Shown here: piece by piece, positions 48,537 through 57,311 of the stretch
How the letters are laid out: each line of letters begins with the position of its first letter
Numbering within the stretch: the first letter of the stretch is position 1
Assembly (NCBI GenBank): GCA_947447375.1
Contig: CANFJB010000008.1
Location: forward strand, 1 to 64,000
Length of the DNA stretch: 64,000 nucleotides
Source of the DNA: Bacteroidota bacterium
GTDB taxonomy: Bacteria > Bacteroidota > Bacteroidia > Flavobacteriales > Flavobacteriaceae
Direction: 5' to 3'
Notes under the pieces: model-generated
The model's input: only the letters and a program-made list of their open reading frames with translations
Database searches by the model: none
What the model was told of the DNA's origin: nothing
Program-made: the position numbers and the translations under genes

Positions 48537-48578
48537 AATAACTAAACTAAATTTGAATTAATATATTGAAAATTTTTG

Positions 48579-48586
48579 CAAAAGTA
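48579..48586 (-). promoter_or_regulatory. Candidate -7 element (TACTTTTG, minus strand) for GAPDH
   Basis: The minus strand reads TACTTTTG, fitting TAnnTTTG, 42 bases before the ATG at 48536. A good TTG is not seen at the -33 position. Confidence 0.45.
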
Positions 48587-48644
48587 CCCATTTCAATCGA
48601 TTTCGTAACTAGTTTTAGTGTTAAATTTATTTATGACAAATAAA

Positions 48645-48676
48645 AAAAAGCCGATTAATTAAAATCGACTTTTTTA
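48645..48676 (-). terminator. Terminator after the DegP-like protease gene
   Basis: On the minus strand AAAAAAGTCGAT pairs with ATCGGCTTTTTT (one mismatched pair) around an 8-base AT loop. It lies just after the stop of the protease gene at 48699. Confidence 0.75.
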
Positions 48677-48698
48677 AAAATTAAAGTAAGATGGTATT

Positions 48699-50099
48699 CT
48701 ATAAAATTAAGCGGACCACTTGTCCGTTTACGGTGAGCATTTCAATTTGAACCGCTTGGTTTTCATCTAAATTGGAAAGCGCCTTCGAAACTGTTTCTAC
48801 ATCAACGGCTTTAACATTTCCAATACTCAATATTATGCCTCCCTTCAGATCATTTGCGTAAGCGCTCAATTTATCATTGTCAATTTCTTTGATTTTAACG
48901 CCGTAGCTAATTCTGAATTTCTTCTTATCTGCAGAACCAATATTTTCTAAATCCAATCCTTTAAATTGTGTGTTGATGACATCACTTTTAGTTAATGTAA
49001 CTGGAATTGTCATCGTTTTATCATTTCTGATAATGGTCACTTGAACTTTATCATTTGGCCTTTTTGTACTAATATAACCGTTTAATTCAGCATATGAAGT
49101 TACATTTTGGTTGTCAATTTTCTTGATAATGTCTCCTTTTATTAAACCAGATTTTTCAGCTCCTGTATTTTTATTGACACGTTTAATATAAAATCCTTCG
49201 GTTTCTTTAATTCCAAATTCTTTTGAAGTGTTACTATTCAATTCCCCACCTTCAACACCCAAAATGCCTCTTTGAACGTTGCCAAATTCCATGATATCTT
49301 CAATAATTTTACGAGTAATATTGGATGGAATTGCAAACGAATAACCAACGTAAGAGCCTGTTTGTGAGGAAATCATAGTATTAATTCCAATTAATTCGCC
49401 ACGAGTATTTACTAATGCTCCACCGCTGTTTCCAGGATTTACCGCTGCATCGGTTTGAATGAAAGATTGTATTCCTGAGGTATCTAAATTTCTAGCTTTT
49501 GCAGATACAATTCCAGCTGTAACCGTAGAAGTTAGGTTGTATGGATTTCCAACCGCCAAAACCCATTCGCCTACTTTCACTAAATCGGAATCAGCAAATG
49601 TAGAATAAGCAAGTTTTTCGTCGGCATCGATTTTCAATAAAGCAATATCCATTTTTGAATCGGTTCCAACCAATTTTGCTTTATATGATTTTTTGTTATT
49701 TAAGGTGATTTCAATTTCGGAAGCATCTTTAACAACGTGGTTATTTGTAACGATATAGCCATCTTCAGATATTATTACTCCGGAACCTGTTCCAATTTGT
49801 TCTTGTTGTTGCGCTCCTCTATATCCGTAAAAAAATTCCATTATTGGATTTGAAATAGAAGTATAGGAAACATTTTTTACGTGAACTACTGAGTGTACTG
49901 ATTTGTCCGCTGCCTCAGTAAAGTCAACTGCTTCAGATGATAATCCAACAGTTTTACCATAATTGTTTGGAGCAAGTGTTACCACCGAATCCCTATTTTT
50001 TGAAAAATAGCCATTACTATCAAATAATAATTTGTAAGCTCCAAGTGTAGTAGCACCGCTTATCAGTGATACTAAGAATAGATTTGAGAAATTTTTCAT
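48699..50099 (-). CDS. DegP/HtrA-family serine protease with two PDZ regions
   Basis: The 466-residue protein has an N-terminal membrane or signal segment (LFLVSLISGATTLGAYKLL), then the trypsin-like domain. The catalytic triad is H121 in VTNNHVVK, D151 in SKMDIALL and S225 in NPGNSGGAL. A typical PDZ domain lies at about 275-370, and a second more diverged region follows at about 385-466. Such proteases degrade or hold misfolded envelope proteins. No lipobox is seen, so it may be periplasmic or anchored in the inner membrane. It is divergent from dapF, with 124 bases between starts, and has a terminator before GAPDH. Confidence 0.94.
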   Translation of the reverse strand: MKNFSNLFLVSLISGATTLGAYKLLFDSNGYFSKNRDSVVTLAPNNYGKTVGLSSEAVDFTEAADKSVHSVVHVKNVSYTSISNPIMEFFYGYRGAQQQEQIGTGSGVIISEDGYIVTNNHVVKDASEIEITLNNKKSYKAKLVGTDSKMDIALLKIDADEKLAYSTFADSDLVKVGEWVLAVGNPYNLTSTVTAGIVSAKARNLDTSGIQSFIQTDAAVNPGNSGGALVNTRGELIGINTMISSQTGSYVGYSFAIPSNITRKIIEDIMEFGNVQRGILGVEGGELNSNTSKEFGIKETEGFYIKRVNKNTGAEKSGLIKGDIIKKIDNQNVTSYAELNGYISTKRPNDKVQVTIIRNDKTMTIPVTLTKSDVINTQFKGLDLENIGSADKKKFRISYGVKIKEIDNDKLSAYANDLKGGIILSIGNVKAVDVETVSKALSNLDENQAVQIEMLTVNGQVVRLIL

Positions 50100-50198
50100 A
50101 GTTATTTAATTTATTTAAAGTAAAAATAAAAAAGTATATTTTCAAAAAAAAGAGTTTAACGCTCGTTTAACAATGATTAACATTTCATTAATAGTTTG

Positions 50199-50206
50199 TA
50201 CTTTTG
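50199..50206 (+). promoter_or_regulatory. Candidate -7 element (TACTTTTG) for dapF
   Basis: TACTTTTG fits TAnnTTTG and lies 17 bases before the ATG at 50224. An upstream ATG at 50173 precedes this box, so it cannot be the start if this promoter is used. Confidence 0.5.
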
Positions 50207-50223
50207 TAACAACCAAATATATT

Positions 50224-51006
50224 ATGGAAATCAATTTTGATAAATACGAAGGTACCGGCAATGATTTTGTGATGATTGATAATCGCAATGATTTCTTTCC
50301 TAAAAATGATGTTAATCTTATTGCTCATTTGTGCGATAGAAGGTTTGGCATTGGTGCTGATGGGTTAATTTTGTTAGAGAACGATTCTGAATCTGACTTC
50401 AAAATGGTATATTATAATTCTGATGGAAATCAAAGTACAATGTGTGGAAACGGAGGAAGATGTTTGGTAGCTTTCGCAAAAAAACTCCAGATTATTGATA
50501 ATTCAACTTCTTTTATGGCTGTTGATGGAATACATCATGCTACAATTTCAGGCGACAACAGTGTTTCTTTACAAATGAAGGACGTTGATTTTGTAAATAG
50601 TCAGTCAAATTATACTTTTTTGGATACTGGTTCGCCACATCACATCGAAATGGTTTCTTCAATTTCAAGTTTAGATGTAAAATCTCAAGGAGCAGCAATT
50701 CGTTACAGCGATCTTTATGGTTCGGCTGGGGCCAATGTTAATTTTGTTGAACAAATAAGCGACGATACCTTTTCTATTCGTACCTACGAAAGGGGAGTTG
50801 AAGATGAAACGTTATCTTGTGGAACTGGAGCTACAGCTGCTGCAATTGCAATGAGTTTTATTGGAAAAACAAATTCGAATTTGATTAAAATAAATGTTCA
50901 AGGTGGAAAATTAGAGGTTTCATTTGATAAAAAGGATTCTCAATTTTCCAATGTATTTTTAAAAGGGCCCGCAACTTTCGTATTCCAAGGAAAAATTAAT
51001 ATTTAA
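50224..51006 (+). CDS. dapF: Diaminopimelate epimerase
   Basis: The start is taken at the ATG at 50224, giving MEINFDKYEGTGNDFVMID, the usual DapF N-terminus; the ATG at 50173 would add 17 residues lacking in the family and lies before the likely promoter. The 260-residue enzyme turns LL- into meso-diaminopimelate for peptidoglycan and lysine. The two catalytic cysteines are in MCGNGGRC and LSCGTGATA. It is slightly shorter than the enterobacterial enzyme (274). The acetyltransferase and mltG genes follow 10 bases apart each, so the three form one operon with a peptidoglycan theme. Confidence 0.96.
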   Translation: MEINFDKYEGTGNDFVMIDNRNDFFPKNDVNLIAHLCDRRFGIGADGLILLENDSESDFKMVYYNSDGNQSTMCGNGGRCLVAFAKKLQIIDNSTSFMAVDGIHHATISGDNSVSLQMKDVDFVNSQSNYTFLDTGSPHHIEMVSSISSLDVKSQGAAIRYSDLYGSAGANVNFVEQISDDTFSIRTYERGVEDETLSCGTGATAAAIAMSFIGKTNSNLIKINVQGGKLEVSFDKKDSQFSNVFLKGPATFVFQGKINI

Positions 51007-51016
51007 TAGCAATAAT

Positions 51017-51550
51017 TTGATCACTTTAAAGGGAGAAACTATTTATTTACGCGCATTAGAACCTAATGATTTAGAGTTTATTTATGCGGTTGAAAATGAC
51101 GAATTGGTTTGGGAAGTGAGTCATACTCAAACTCCCTACAGCCGTTTTTTGATTCGTCAGTACCTGGAAAATGCCAATCAGGATATTTATGAAGCAAAAC
51201 AATTACGACTTGCAATTTGTAATTTCGATGATGATTCTGCTATTGGATTAATTGATATTTTCGAATTTGATCCTAAAAACAATCGTGCTGGTGTTGGTAT
51301 TCTTATTAAAGATAGTGAAAATAGAAGTCAAGGCGTTGGAACTGAGGCTTTGGATTTATTGATAAAATATACCTTTAGAAATTTAAACTTGCATCAATTG
51401 TATGCAAATATCGCTACAGAAAACGAGGCTAGTATAAGACTTTTTACTAAATTTGGATTTGTAAATATTGGAACAAAAAAAGAATGGAATTTGGTTAACG
51501 GCAAGTATAATGACGAATCCCTCTACCAATTAATAAATAATCAATTTTAA
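51017..51550 (+). CDS. GNAT N-acetyltransferase (RimJ/RimL-like)
   Basis: The 177-residue protein has the GNAT fold: MITLKGETIYLRALEPNDLEFIYAVEND at the start, the acetyl-CoA loop region GVGILIKDSENRSQGVGTEAL and the late LHQLYANIATENEASIRLFTKFGFVNIGT. It resembles RimJ/RimL and SpeG-like enzymes that acetylate protein termini or polyamines; the substrate is unknown. The start is a TTG at 51017, since no ATG is in frame near the conserved N-terminus. It sits 10 bases after dapF and 10 before mltG. There is no sign of frameshift or truncation. Confidence 0.88.
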   Translation: MITLKGETIYLRALEPNDLEFIYAVENDELVWEVSHTQTPYSRFLIRQYLENANQDIYEAKQLRLAICNFDDDSAIGLIDIFEFDPKNNRAGVGILIKDSENRSQGVGTEALDLLIKYTFRNLNLHQLYANIATENEASIRLFTKFGFVNIGTKKEWNLVNGKYNDESLYQLINNQF

Positions 51551-51560
51551 AATATATATT

Positions 51561-52610
51561 TTGAGCATTAAAAAAATAATCACAATAGTTTCAGTTGTTT
51601 TGATCGCCGCATTACTAGTTTACGGTATCAAATTGTATGGCGATATCTTTTCAAAAAATACTAAATTCTCTGAAAATGAGATTTACGTTCACATTCCAAC
51701 CGATGCAAATTATGAGGATGTCAAAAAGATCATCACTCCGTATATTGATAATATGGATAAATTTGAAATGGTTGCTTCTAAAAGATCTTATATTCAAAAT
51801 GTAAAATCGGGACGTTTTTTGTTCAAAAAAGGAATGAATAACTTCGAATTGATTACTGCATTACGTAATAATATCCCTGTAAAATTGGCTTTTAATAATC
51901 AAGAACGTATTGAAAATGTTGTTGGAAGGGTAAGCTCTCAAATTGAAGCTGATAGTGTTTCTTTGATGAATATTTTTAAAGATTCTACATTCTTAAAAGA
52001 AAATGGCTTCACCGAAGACAATGTTATAAGTATCTGTATTCCAAATACCTATGAATTTTATTGGAATACAAAAGCAGATAAATTCCGCGATAAAATGATT
52101 AAAGAATATCGTAAATTTTGGAATACTGAAAGAACTTCGCAAGCTCAAAAATTGGGTTTAACCCCTGTTCAAGTGATGACGTTAGCATCTATTGTACACA
52201 AAGAAACCGTTAAAAAAGACGAAAGACCAAGAGTTGCAGGAGTTTATTTGAACAGATTAAGATTAGGAATGTTACTTCAAGCAGATCCAACAGTAATTTT
52301 TGCTAAGAAAAAGAAATTAGGAAACTTTGATATGGTTATTAAAAGAGTTTTTTCAAATGATTTAAAAATAGATTCTCCTTACAATACTTATTTTTATGGT
52401 GGATTGCCTCCAGGGCCTATCGCAATGCCCGATATTACTGCCATTGAAGCGGTTTTAAAACCTGAAAAACACAATTATATCTATTTCTGCGCAAGCGTTA
52501 CCCGATTTGGATATCATGAATTTGCTGTCAATGAAAGTGAGCACGAAGTGAATAGAACGAACTATATTAATTGGCTAAGAAAGCAAATTCAAATCAGTAA
52601 ATCTAAATAA
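51561..52610 (+). CDS. mltG: Endolytic murein transglycosylase MltG (YceG-like)
   Basis: The 349-residue protein has a membrane anchor (IITIVSVVLIAALLVYGIKLYG), then the YceG-like domain. The catalytic Glu is expected in LASIVHKETVKKDERPRVAGVYLNRL, and the later YNTYFYGGLPPGPIAMPDITAIEAVL is the family signature. MltG cuts nascent glycan strands inside the chain and sets their length. The start is a TTG at 51561; the next in-frame ATG would remove the anchor. It is the third gene of the dapF operon. Length matches the family. Confidence 0.95.
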   Translation: MSIKKIITIVSVVLIAALLVYGIKLYGDIFSKNTKFSENEIYVHIPTDANYEDVKKIITPYIDNMDKFEMVASKRSYIQNVKSGRFLFKKGMNNFELITALRNNIPVKLAFNNQERIENVVGRVSSQIEADSVSLMNIFKDSTFLKENGFTEDNVISICIPNTYEFYWNTKADKFRDKMIKEYRKFWNTERTSQAQKLGLTPVQVMTLASIVHKETVKKDERPRVAGVYLNRLRLGMLLQADPTVIFAKKKKLGNFDMVIKRVFSNDLKIDSPYNTYFYGGLPPGPIAMPDITAIEAVLKPEKHNYIYFCASVTRFGYHEFAVNESEHEVNRTNYINWLRKQIQISKSK

Positions 52611-52688
52611 TAGATTGCTTCAATTCTTCCATAAATCGACATTTAGATAACTTTAACTATCTGAAAATCAGATTTATTATTTTTTATG

Positions 52689-52696
52689 TATATTTG
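52689..52696 (+). promoter_or_regulatory. Possible -7 element (TATATTTG) for the lysozyme-like gene
   Basis: TATATTTG fits TAnnTTTG but lies 111 bases before the ATG at 52808, giving a long leader. That leader holds an AATACTGA/TCAGTATT stem (52718-52742) without a T run. No other gene is seen in the 52611-52807 spacer. Confidence 0.4.
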
Positions 52697-52807
52697 TCCC
52701 GTAGAAATTTCTTAAATAATACTGATTTATTATTTCAGTATTGGTGTTTTATAAATCTATAATTATTGATTTATATTGTTTTGCATCGTTAAGAAGAAAA
52801 CTAATAT

Positions 52808-53443
52808 ATGTTAAAGAAAGGATTTTTTTATTTTGGTTTGGTTGGTATTGTTGCTTTTATGAGCTCAGGTTTTAAAAATGGAAAATTTGAGAAATACGAC
52901 TGGTTTCACATCGATTCAAATAAAATAACGAATTACTCATTACCTTCACTAGAGAATAAAGATTATATAAATAGAAAAGTTCCGTTTACAGGTAATTTTT
53001 TTATTGGCTATAAAGAAGCAATCGCCTTCAGAGAATCCCAAGGAAAATACAGAAAAATCAACTCCATAGGTTATATGGGTAAATATCAATTTGGTGCAGA
53101 AACACTAAGAACAATTGGTATTTATGATAGTTTGACTTTTTTAAATGACCCAAGATTACAAGAAAAAGCGTTCGTTGCTTTACTTTCTAAAAATAAGTGG
53201 GAGTTGAAAGATGAAATTGAAAAGTACGAAGGTCAAATTGTTGGAGGTGTTCGAGTGACGGAATCCGGTTTATTGGCTGCAGCCCATTTAGGTGGTGTTG
53301 GGTCTGTAAAAAGATTTTTGAGGTCCAATGGTTCTAGAAAGTGTAGAGATGTCAATGGCACTTCCGTGAAATCATACATGAGAGAGTTTGGCGGTTATGA
53401 AACTTCTGGAATTAAACCGAAGAGAAAGCCAAAAGTAAAATAA
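52808..53443 (+). CDS. Exported lysozyme-superfamily-like protein (probable peptidoglycan hydrolase)
   Basis: The 211-residue protein has an N-terminal hydrophobic segment (GFFYFGLVGIVAFMSSGF) that serves as signal or anchor. The central part resembles lytic transglycosylases and related lysozyme-fold proteins: FIGYKEAIAFRESQGKYRKIN offers the catalytic Glu in FRESQG, followed by GYMGKYQFGAETLRTIG, a variant of the usual G-x-MQ segment, and LLAAAHLGGVGSVKRFL near the end. The C-terminus is strongly basic (GIKPKRKPKVK). No LysM or SH3 domain is present. Activity on peptidoglycan is inferred. It follows the dapF-mltG operon but has its own possible promoter and a shared terminator. Confidence 0.72.
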   Translation: MLKKGFFYFGLVGIVAFMSSGFKNGKFEKYDWFHIDSNKITNYSLPSLENKDYINRKVPFTGNFFIGYKEAIAFRESQGKYRKINSIGYMGKYQFGAETLRTIGIYDSLTFLNDPRLQEKAFVALLSKNKWELKDEIEKYEGQIVGGVRVTESGLLAAAHLGGVGSVKRFLRSNGSRKCRDVNGTSVKSYMREFGGYETSGIKPKRKPKVK

Positions 53444-53446
53444 TAA

Positions 53447-53475
53447 AAAAAAGCCACGTTTATCGTGGTTTTTTT
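53447..53475. terminator. Bidirectional terminator between the lysozyme-like and RsmI-like genes
   Basis: CCACG (53454-53458) and CGTGG (53464-53468) form the core, extended by a G-T wobble and A/T runs on both sides, around a TTTAT loop. It separates convergent genes. Confidence 0.88.
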
Positions 53476-53480
53476 ATGCA

Positions 53481-54197
53481 TTACATTTTATGAATAATGA
53501 ATATTGTAGGTCGATTGTGTAAATCAATTTTTGCTTTTTTCCAATTTACCACTCTCATCGTTTTGATATATTCAGTGGGTAAAGTGATGTCACAAGCCAC
53601 GCATAAATACGTCTCGGGATGAAGCGAACTTAGAATATCTTCCAACATTTTATTATTTCTATAAGGAGTTTCAATAAACAGCTGTGATTGATTTTTGCTT
53701 ATCGATAACTTTTCAAGATTTTTTATTGCTGCTTTTTTCTCGGCAGCATCAATAGGAATATAACCGTTAAAAGCAAAACTTTGTCCGTTCATTCCGGAAG
53801 CCATAATTGCTAATAATATTGATGAAGGTCCAACTAAAGGAACTACTTGTATTCCTTTTTCATGTGCTAGTTTCACGATAACCGCTCCAGGATCGGCAAC
53901 GCCAGGGCACCCTGCTTCCGACATTAGCCCCACGTTTTTTCCTTCCAAACAGTCTTGAATCATTTTTTTGTATTCAGAATCCTGAGTGTGTTTGTTTAAA
54001 GCACTTAAGTGTAAAGTGGCTTGTACTTTCTCTGGACAAATGCTTTTTATGAATTTCCTAGCTGTTTTTTCGTTTTCAACAATGTAATAATCTAATAACT
54101 CAATGCTTCTTTTTATGGTTTGAGGAAGCACATCAAATGGATTTTCTGTATCTCCAAGTGTTGTGGGAATAAGGTATAATTTTCCTAATTGAGCCAT
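53481..54197 (-). CDS. RsmI-like SAM-dependent methyltransferase (tetrapyrrole methylase fold)
   Basis: The 238-residue protein belongs to the tetrapyrrole/RsmI methylase superfamily. It starts GKLYLIPTTLGDTENPFDVLP and contains LMSEAGCPGVADPGAVIVKLAHEKG and PLVGPSSILLAIMASGMNGQSFAFNGYIP, the SAM-binding loops of the fold. RsmI proper methylates the ribose of C1402 of 16S rRNA. This short form, found in many Bacteroidota, has lost parts of the N- and C-terminal regions of RsmI, and its substrate is not settled. It follows the tyrosine phosphatase gene by 16 bases on the minus strand, in a group headed by dnaA. Confidence 0.85.
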   Translation of the reverse strand: MAQLGKLYLIPTTLGDTENPFDVLPQTIKRSIELLDYYIVENEKTARKFIKSICPEKVQATLHLSALNKHTQDSEYKKMIQDCLEGKNVGLMSEAGCPGVADPGAVIVKLAHEKGIQVVPLVGPSSILLAIMASGMNGQSFAFNGYIPIDAAEKKAAIKNLEKLSISKNQSQLFIETPYRNNKMLEDILSSLHPETYLCVACDITLPTEYIKTMRVVNWKKAKIDLHNRPTIFIIHKM

Positions 54198-54213
54198 TTG
54201 GTATTGATTATTG

Positions 54214-54681
54214 TTAGGAATGTTTGGATTTTAATTTAGTTGCAATAATATCGCAAGTAGAATCTAGCATTTCATAAACGATGTCAAATCCGTTTTCCAT
54301 ACCAAAATAAGGATCGGGAACTTCTTTAATTTCGTCTTCGTATTTTTCTGTAAGAATTAATTTTACCTTACTTCGGTGTTTTTCATTATTGGATAATGCA
54401 ATTACATTTTGGTAATTACTTTTGTCCATAACATAAATATAATCGAAGTTTTCAAAATCGGATAAAGTAATTTGTCGGCATTTTTGGTTGGATATGTCAA
54501 GACCATTTTTTTTACAAACAGCAATAGATCTTGAATCGGGTTGGCTACCAATGTGCCAATCTCCTGTACCGCAGGAATCTACAACAAAATTATCTTTAGG
54601 AAGTTTAGACGCTAGAAGTCCTTCTGCAATTGGTGATCTGCAGATGTTTCCTAAACATACCATTAAAATTTTAATGGGCAT
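54214..54681 (-). CDS. Low-molecular-weight protein-tyrosine phosphatase
   Basis: The 155-residue protein matches the LMW-PTP family. The P-loop is VCLGNICRSP with the nucleophile Cys at residue 9 and Arg at 15, and the general acid Asp lies in VPDPYFG near the C-terminus. Such enzymes dephosphorylate tyrosine in proteins, in bacteria often on capsule-synthesis kinases, but no kinase is near. It begins one base after the dnaA stop on the minus strand, so it is in the dnaA operon. Family call is firm and substrate unknown. Confidence 0.95.
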   Translation of the reverse strand: MPIKILMVCLGNICRSPIAEGLLASKLPKDNFVVDSCGTGDWHIGSQPDSRSIAVCKKNGLDISNQKCRQITLSDFENFDYIYVMDKSNYQNVIALSNNEKHRSKVKLILTEKYEDEIKEVPDPYFGMENGFDIVYEMLDSTCDIIATKLKSKHS

Positions 54682-54682
54682 T

Positions 54683-56110
54683 TTATAACGACAATTTCTT
54701 GTGAATGTCTTCCATGTATTTTTTGAACTGCTTGTCTGTTGCTACAAGATTATCAACAGTTTTGCAAGCATGTAATACAGTAGCGTGATCGCGATCGCCA
54801 ATTTGAGAACCAATATTCGCTAAAGAAGCTTTGGTGAATTTCTTCGCAAAAAACATAGCCAATTGTCTAGCTTGAACCACGTGGCGCTTTCTAGTTTTAG
54901 ACTGTAATGTTTCTAAATCCAATTGGAAATAGTCGGAAACTGTTTTTTGGATATAATCGATAGATACTTCACGTTTAACATTTTTAACAAATTTCTCTAC
55001 AACTTGTTTTGCTAAATCTAGAGTTACCTCTTTTTTATTAAATGATGATTGAGCTATCAATGAAATAATTGCACCTTCAAGTTCACGAACATTGGTTTTA
55101 ATATTTCTAGCTACATATTCTATGATTTCTTCTGGAATTTCAACGCCGTCACGATATAGAATATTTTTCAAAATTGAAATTCTAGTTTCATAATCCGGTT
55201 GGTGCAATTCCGCAGAAAGACCCCATTTGAAACGAGAAAGTAATCTTTGTTCAATATCTTGCATGTCAACAGGAGCTTTGTCTGATGTCAAAATAACCTG
55301 TTTTCCATTTTGATGTAAATAGTTGAAAATGTGGAAAAACACATCTTGAGTTCCCGTTTTTCCTGATAGGAATTGAACGTCGTCAATAATTAATACGTCG
55401 ATTAATTGGTAGAAATGAATAAAATCGTTTCTATTATTTTTCTTTACAGAGTCAATATATTGCTGTGTAAAAATTTCAGCTGAAATATATAAAACTGTTT
55501 TTTCTGGATATTTGTCTTTTATCTCAACACCAATAGCGTGCGCTAAGTGAGTTTTTCCCATTCCAACTCCACCAAAAATTAACAATGGATTGAATGAAGT
55601 CCCGCCTGGTTTATTGGCAACAGCCATACCTGCAGAACGAGCTAAACGGTTGGAATCTCCTTCAAGGAAATTGTCAAAACTGTAATTAGCGTTAAGTTGA
55701 GATTCAATTTTTAGATTTCTTATTCCAGGAATTACAAACGGGTTTTTTAATTCTGGATTTAAGTTTTTAAATGGAGCGTCCACCTCTTGCGTTTTCATCG
55801 GGCTTCTGTGAGCACTTGGCAATTGTTCCATAAATGGTTGTTTATTGCCATAAGTGTTCTCCATCTTAATTTTATAAAGTAACTTTGCGTTTTTCCCAAG
55901 TTCTTTTGTTAATGCAACTTTCAATAACTTTACATAATGCTCTTCAAGCCATTCGTAGAAAAATTTACTAGGAACTTGAATGTACAGCGCGTTGTCAGTA
56001 AGTTCTACTGATTTTATTGGTTCAAACCAAGTTTTGTAAGCTTGATCTTGAATATTGTCCTTAATGAAGGCAAGACAATTTTCCCAGACTGATTGCGCAG
56101 TTTTGCTCAT
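54683..56110 (-). CDS. dnaA: Chromosomal replication initiator protein DnaA
   Basis: The 475-residue protein has the four DnaA domains: the N-terminal interaction domain (SVWENCLAFIKDNIQDQAYKTWFEPI), a short linker, the AAA+ domain (Walker A GGVGMGKTHLAHAIG, Walker B VLIIDDVQF) and the C-terminal DNA-binding domain with GDRDHATVLHACKTVD. It opens the origin and also acts as a transcription factor. The upstream region (56111-56292) is AT-rich but shows no convincing DnaA box cluster. dnaN and gyrB are absent, so the classic dnaA-dnaN order is not kept here. The phosphatase and RsmI-like genes follow it. Confidence 0.98.
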   Translation of the reverse strand: MSKTAQSVWENCLAFIKDNIQDQAYKTWFEPIKSVELTDNALYIQVPSKFFYEWLEEHYVKLLKVALTKELGKNAKLLYKIKMENTYGNKQPFMEQLPSAHRSPMKTQEVDAPFKNLNPELKNPFVIPGIRNLKIESQLNANYSFDNFLEGDSNRLARSAGMAVANKPGGTSFNPLLIFGGVGMGKTHLAHAIGVEIKDKYPEKTVLYISAEIFTQQYIDSVKKNNRNDFIHFYQLIDVLIIDDVQFLSGKTGTQDVFFHIFNYLHQNGKQVILTSDKAPVDMQDIEQRLLSRFKWGLSAELHQPDYETRISILKNILYRDGVEIPEEIIEYVARNIKTNVRELEGAIISLIAQSSFNKKEVTLDLAKQVVEKFVKNVKREVSIDYIQKTVSDYFQLDLETLQSKTRKRHVVQARQLAMFFAKKFTKASLANIGSQIGDRDHATVLHACKTVDNLVATDKQFKKYMEDIHKKLSL

Positions 56111-56292
56111 AGTAATTAAAAAGTTATTGTTTTATTATGTTACAAAAAATAACGGATAAGGGATGCTTATTTTTTGGACTACAAATATGTGATAATAAAT
56201 CGTTAAAAAAAAATTTTTTTTGATTAAATTTTTTAAAATTTTTGTTGTATATAGAGACCATTATTATTATTTAATAATTATAAATATTTGAA

Positions 56293-56697
56293 ATGCAAAA
56301 ACATCAAATTCAAGTTCGTGTTCGTTATTCTGAAACAGACCAAATGGGGGTAGTTTATCATGGAAATTATATTCCATATTTTGAAATCGGAAGAGTGGAA
56401 TGGCTTAGAAACAAAGGGGTTTCTTATAAATTAATGGAAGAAAGTGGAATTGCTTTGCCAATAGTTTCGATGAATATCAACTATAAAAAACCAGCTCGAT
56501 ATGATGAATTATTAACAATTTCTACGGCTTTTAAAAGTCAATCTTCAGTCAAAGTTGAATTTGATTGCGAAATCCATAATGAGAAAAATGAATTGTTAAC
56601 AACTGCTCATTTCATTTTGGTATTTGTGGACTTATCAACAGGTAAACCCATCAACCCGCCAGATTATATAAAAGAGGTATTATCGAAGTTAGATTAA
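56293..56697 (+). CDS. Hotdog-fold acyl-CoA thioesterase (YbgC/4-HBT type)
   Basis: The 134-residue protein has the YbgC-type signature: VRVRYSETDQMGVVYHGNYIPYFEIGRVEWLRNKGVSY, in which the Asp of ETDQMGVVYH is the catalytic residue. It hydrolyses acyl-CoA; the natural substrate is unknown. It lies divergently from dnaA, and its 3' end overlaps by four bases the end of the convergent YigZ-family gene inside a 14-bp palindrome. In enterobacteria ybgC is part of the tol-pal cluster, but no tol or pal genes are present here. Confidence 0.92.
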   Translation: MQKHQIQVRVRYSETDQMGVVYHGNYIPYFEIGRVEWLRNKGVSYKLMEESGIALPIVSMNINYKKPARYDELLTISTAFKSQSSVKVEFDCEIHNEKNELLTTAHFILVFVDLSTGKPINPPDYIKEVLSKLD

Positions 56698-57305
56698 TCT
56701 AATTTTGATATTGAAATTTCAAATAAAGCATCAAAAATGTCGAATATACGTTCGGCATTTTTTTTTCGTGTAACAATTAGTAGTTCACAATTTTCTTCCA
56801 TTTTTTGGGAATGAATCTCTAATTGTTTCTCTTTTATAATTCGCATTACCTTGTTGATATTTTTATAATCGAATGTAATTTTGAATTGAACATCTATTGT
56901 TTTTTCTATGATTAAAGCGTTTTCAAGGACTAATTGTGCGGTTGTTTTGTAAGCTGTAATTAGTCCGCCAACACCCAATTTAGTCCCGCCAAAAAAACGT
57001 ACAACAACAATTAATATATTGGTTAATCCAAAAGATTGTATTTGTCCATAAATCGGAATTCCGGCACTATTGCTAGGTTCTCCATCATCATTGGCTCTAA
57101 ATTCAATTTTTTCAGTTCCGATTTGATACGCATAACAAAAGTGAACTGCCCCAAAATGTTGTTTTTTTAATTGGTCGATGTGAATCTTAATTTCATCGGT
57201 AGTTGAAACAGGAAATGCATAACCAAAAAATTTACTGTTCTTTTCTTTAAATAGTATTTCCTCTGATGGACTTTCTATCGTTTTATAGGTATCTTTTATT
57301 TCCAA
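56694..57305 (-). CDS. YigZ/IMPACT family protein
   Basis: The 203-residue protein matches the YigZ (UPF0029/IMPACT) family: SEEILFKEKNSKFFGYAFPVSTTDEIK, HFCYAYQIGTEKIEFRANDDGEPSNSAGIPIYGQIQ and VVVRFFGGTKLGVGGLITAYKTTAQLVLE are clear family blocks. The N-terminal part resembles a ribosomal S5-like fold. The biological role is unclear, though the eukaryotic relative IMPACT modulates GCN2. The start is a TTG at 57305, because a stop lies three codons upstream and no ATG is close. It is the last gene of the ribD group on the minus strand. Confidence 0.9.
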   Translation of the reverse strand: MEIKDTYKTIESPSEEILFKEKNSKFFGYAFPVSTTDEIKIHIDQLKKQHFGAVHFCYAYQIGTEKIEFRANDDGEPSNSAGIPIYGQIQSFGLTNILIVVVRFFGGTKLGVGGLITAYKTTAQLVLENALIIEKTIDVQFKITFDYKNINKVMRIIKEKQLEIHSQKMEENCELLIVTRKKNAERIFDIFDALFEISISKLD

Positions 57306-57311
57306 AATGAA

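Noticed and set aside
56111-56292. Replication origin next to dnaA
   Set aside because: The spacer is AT-rich, but no cluster of TTATNCACA boxes is seen. TTATCACA on the minus strand is only an imperfect match, and one box would not make an origin.
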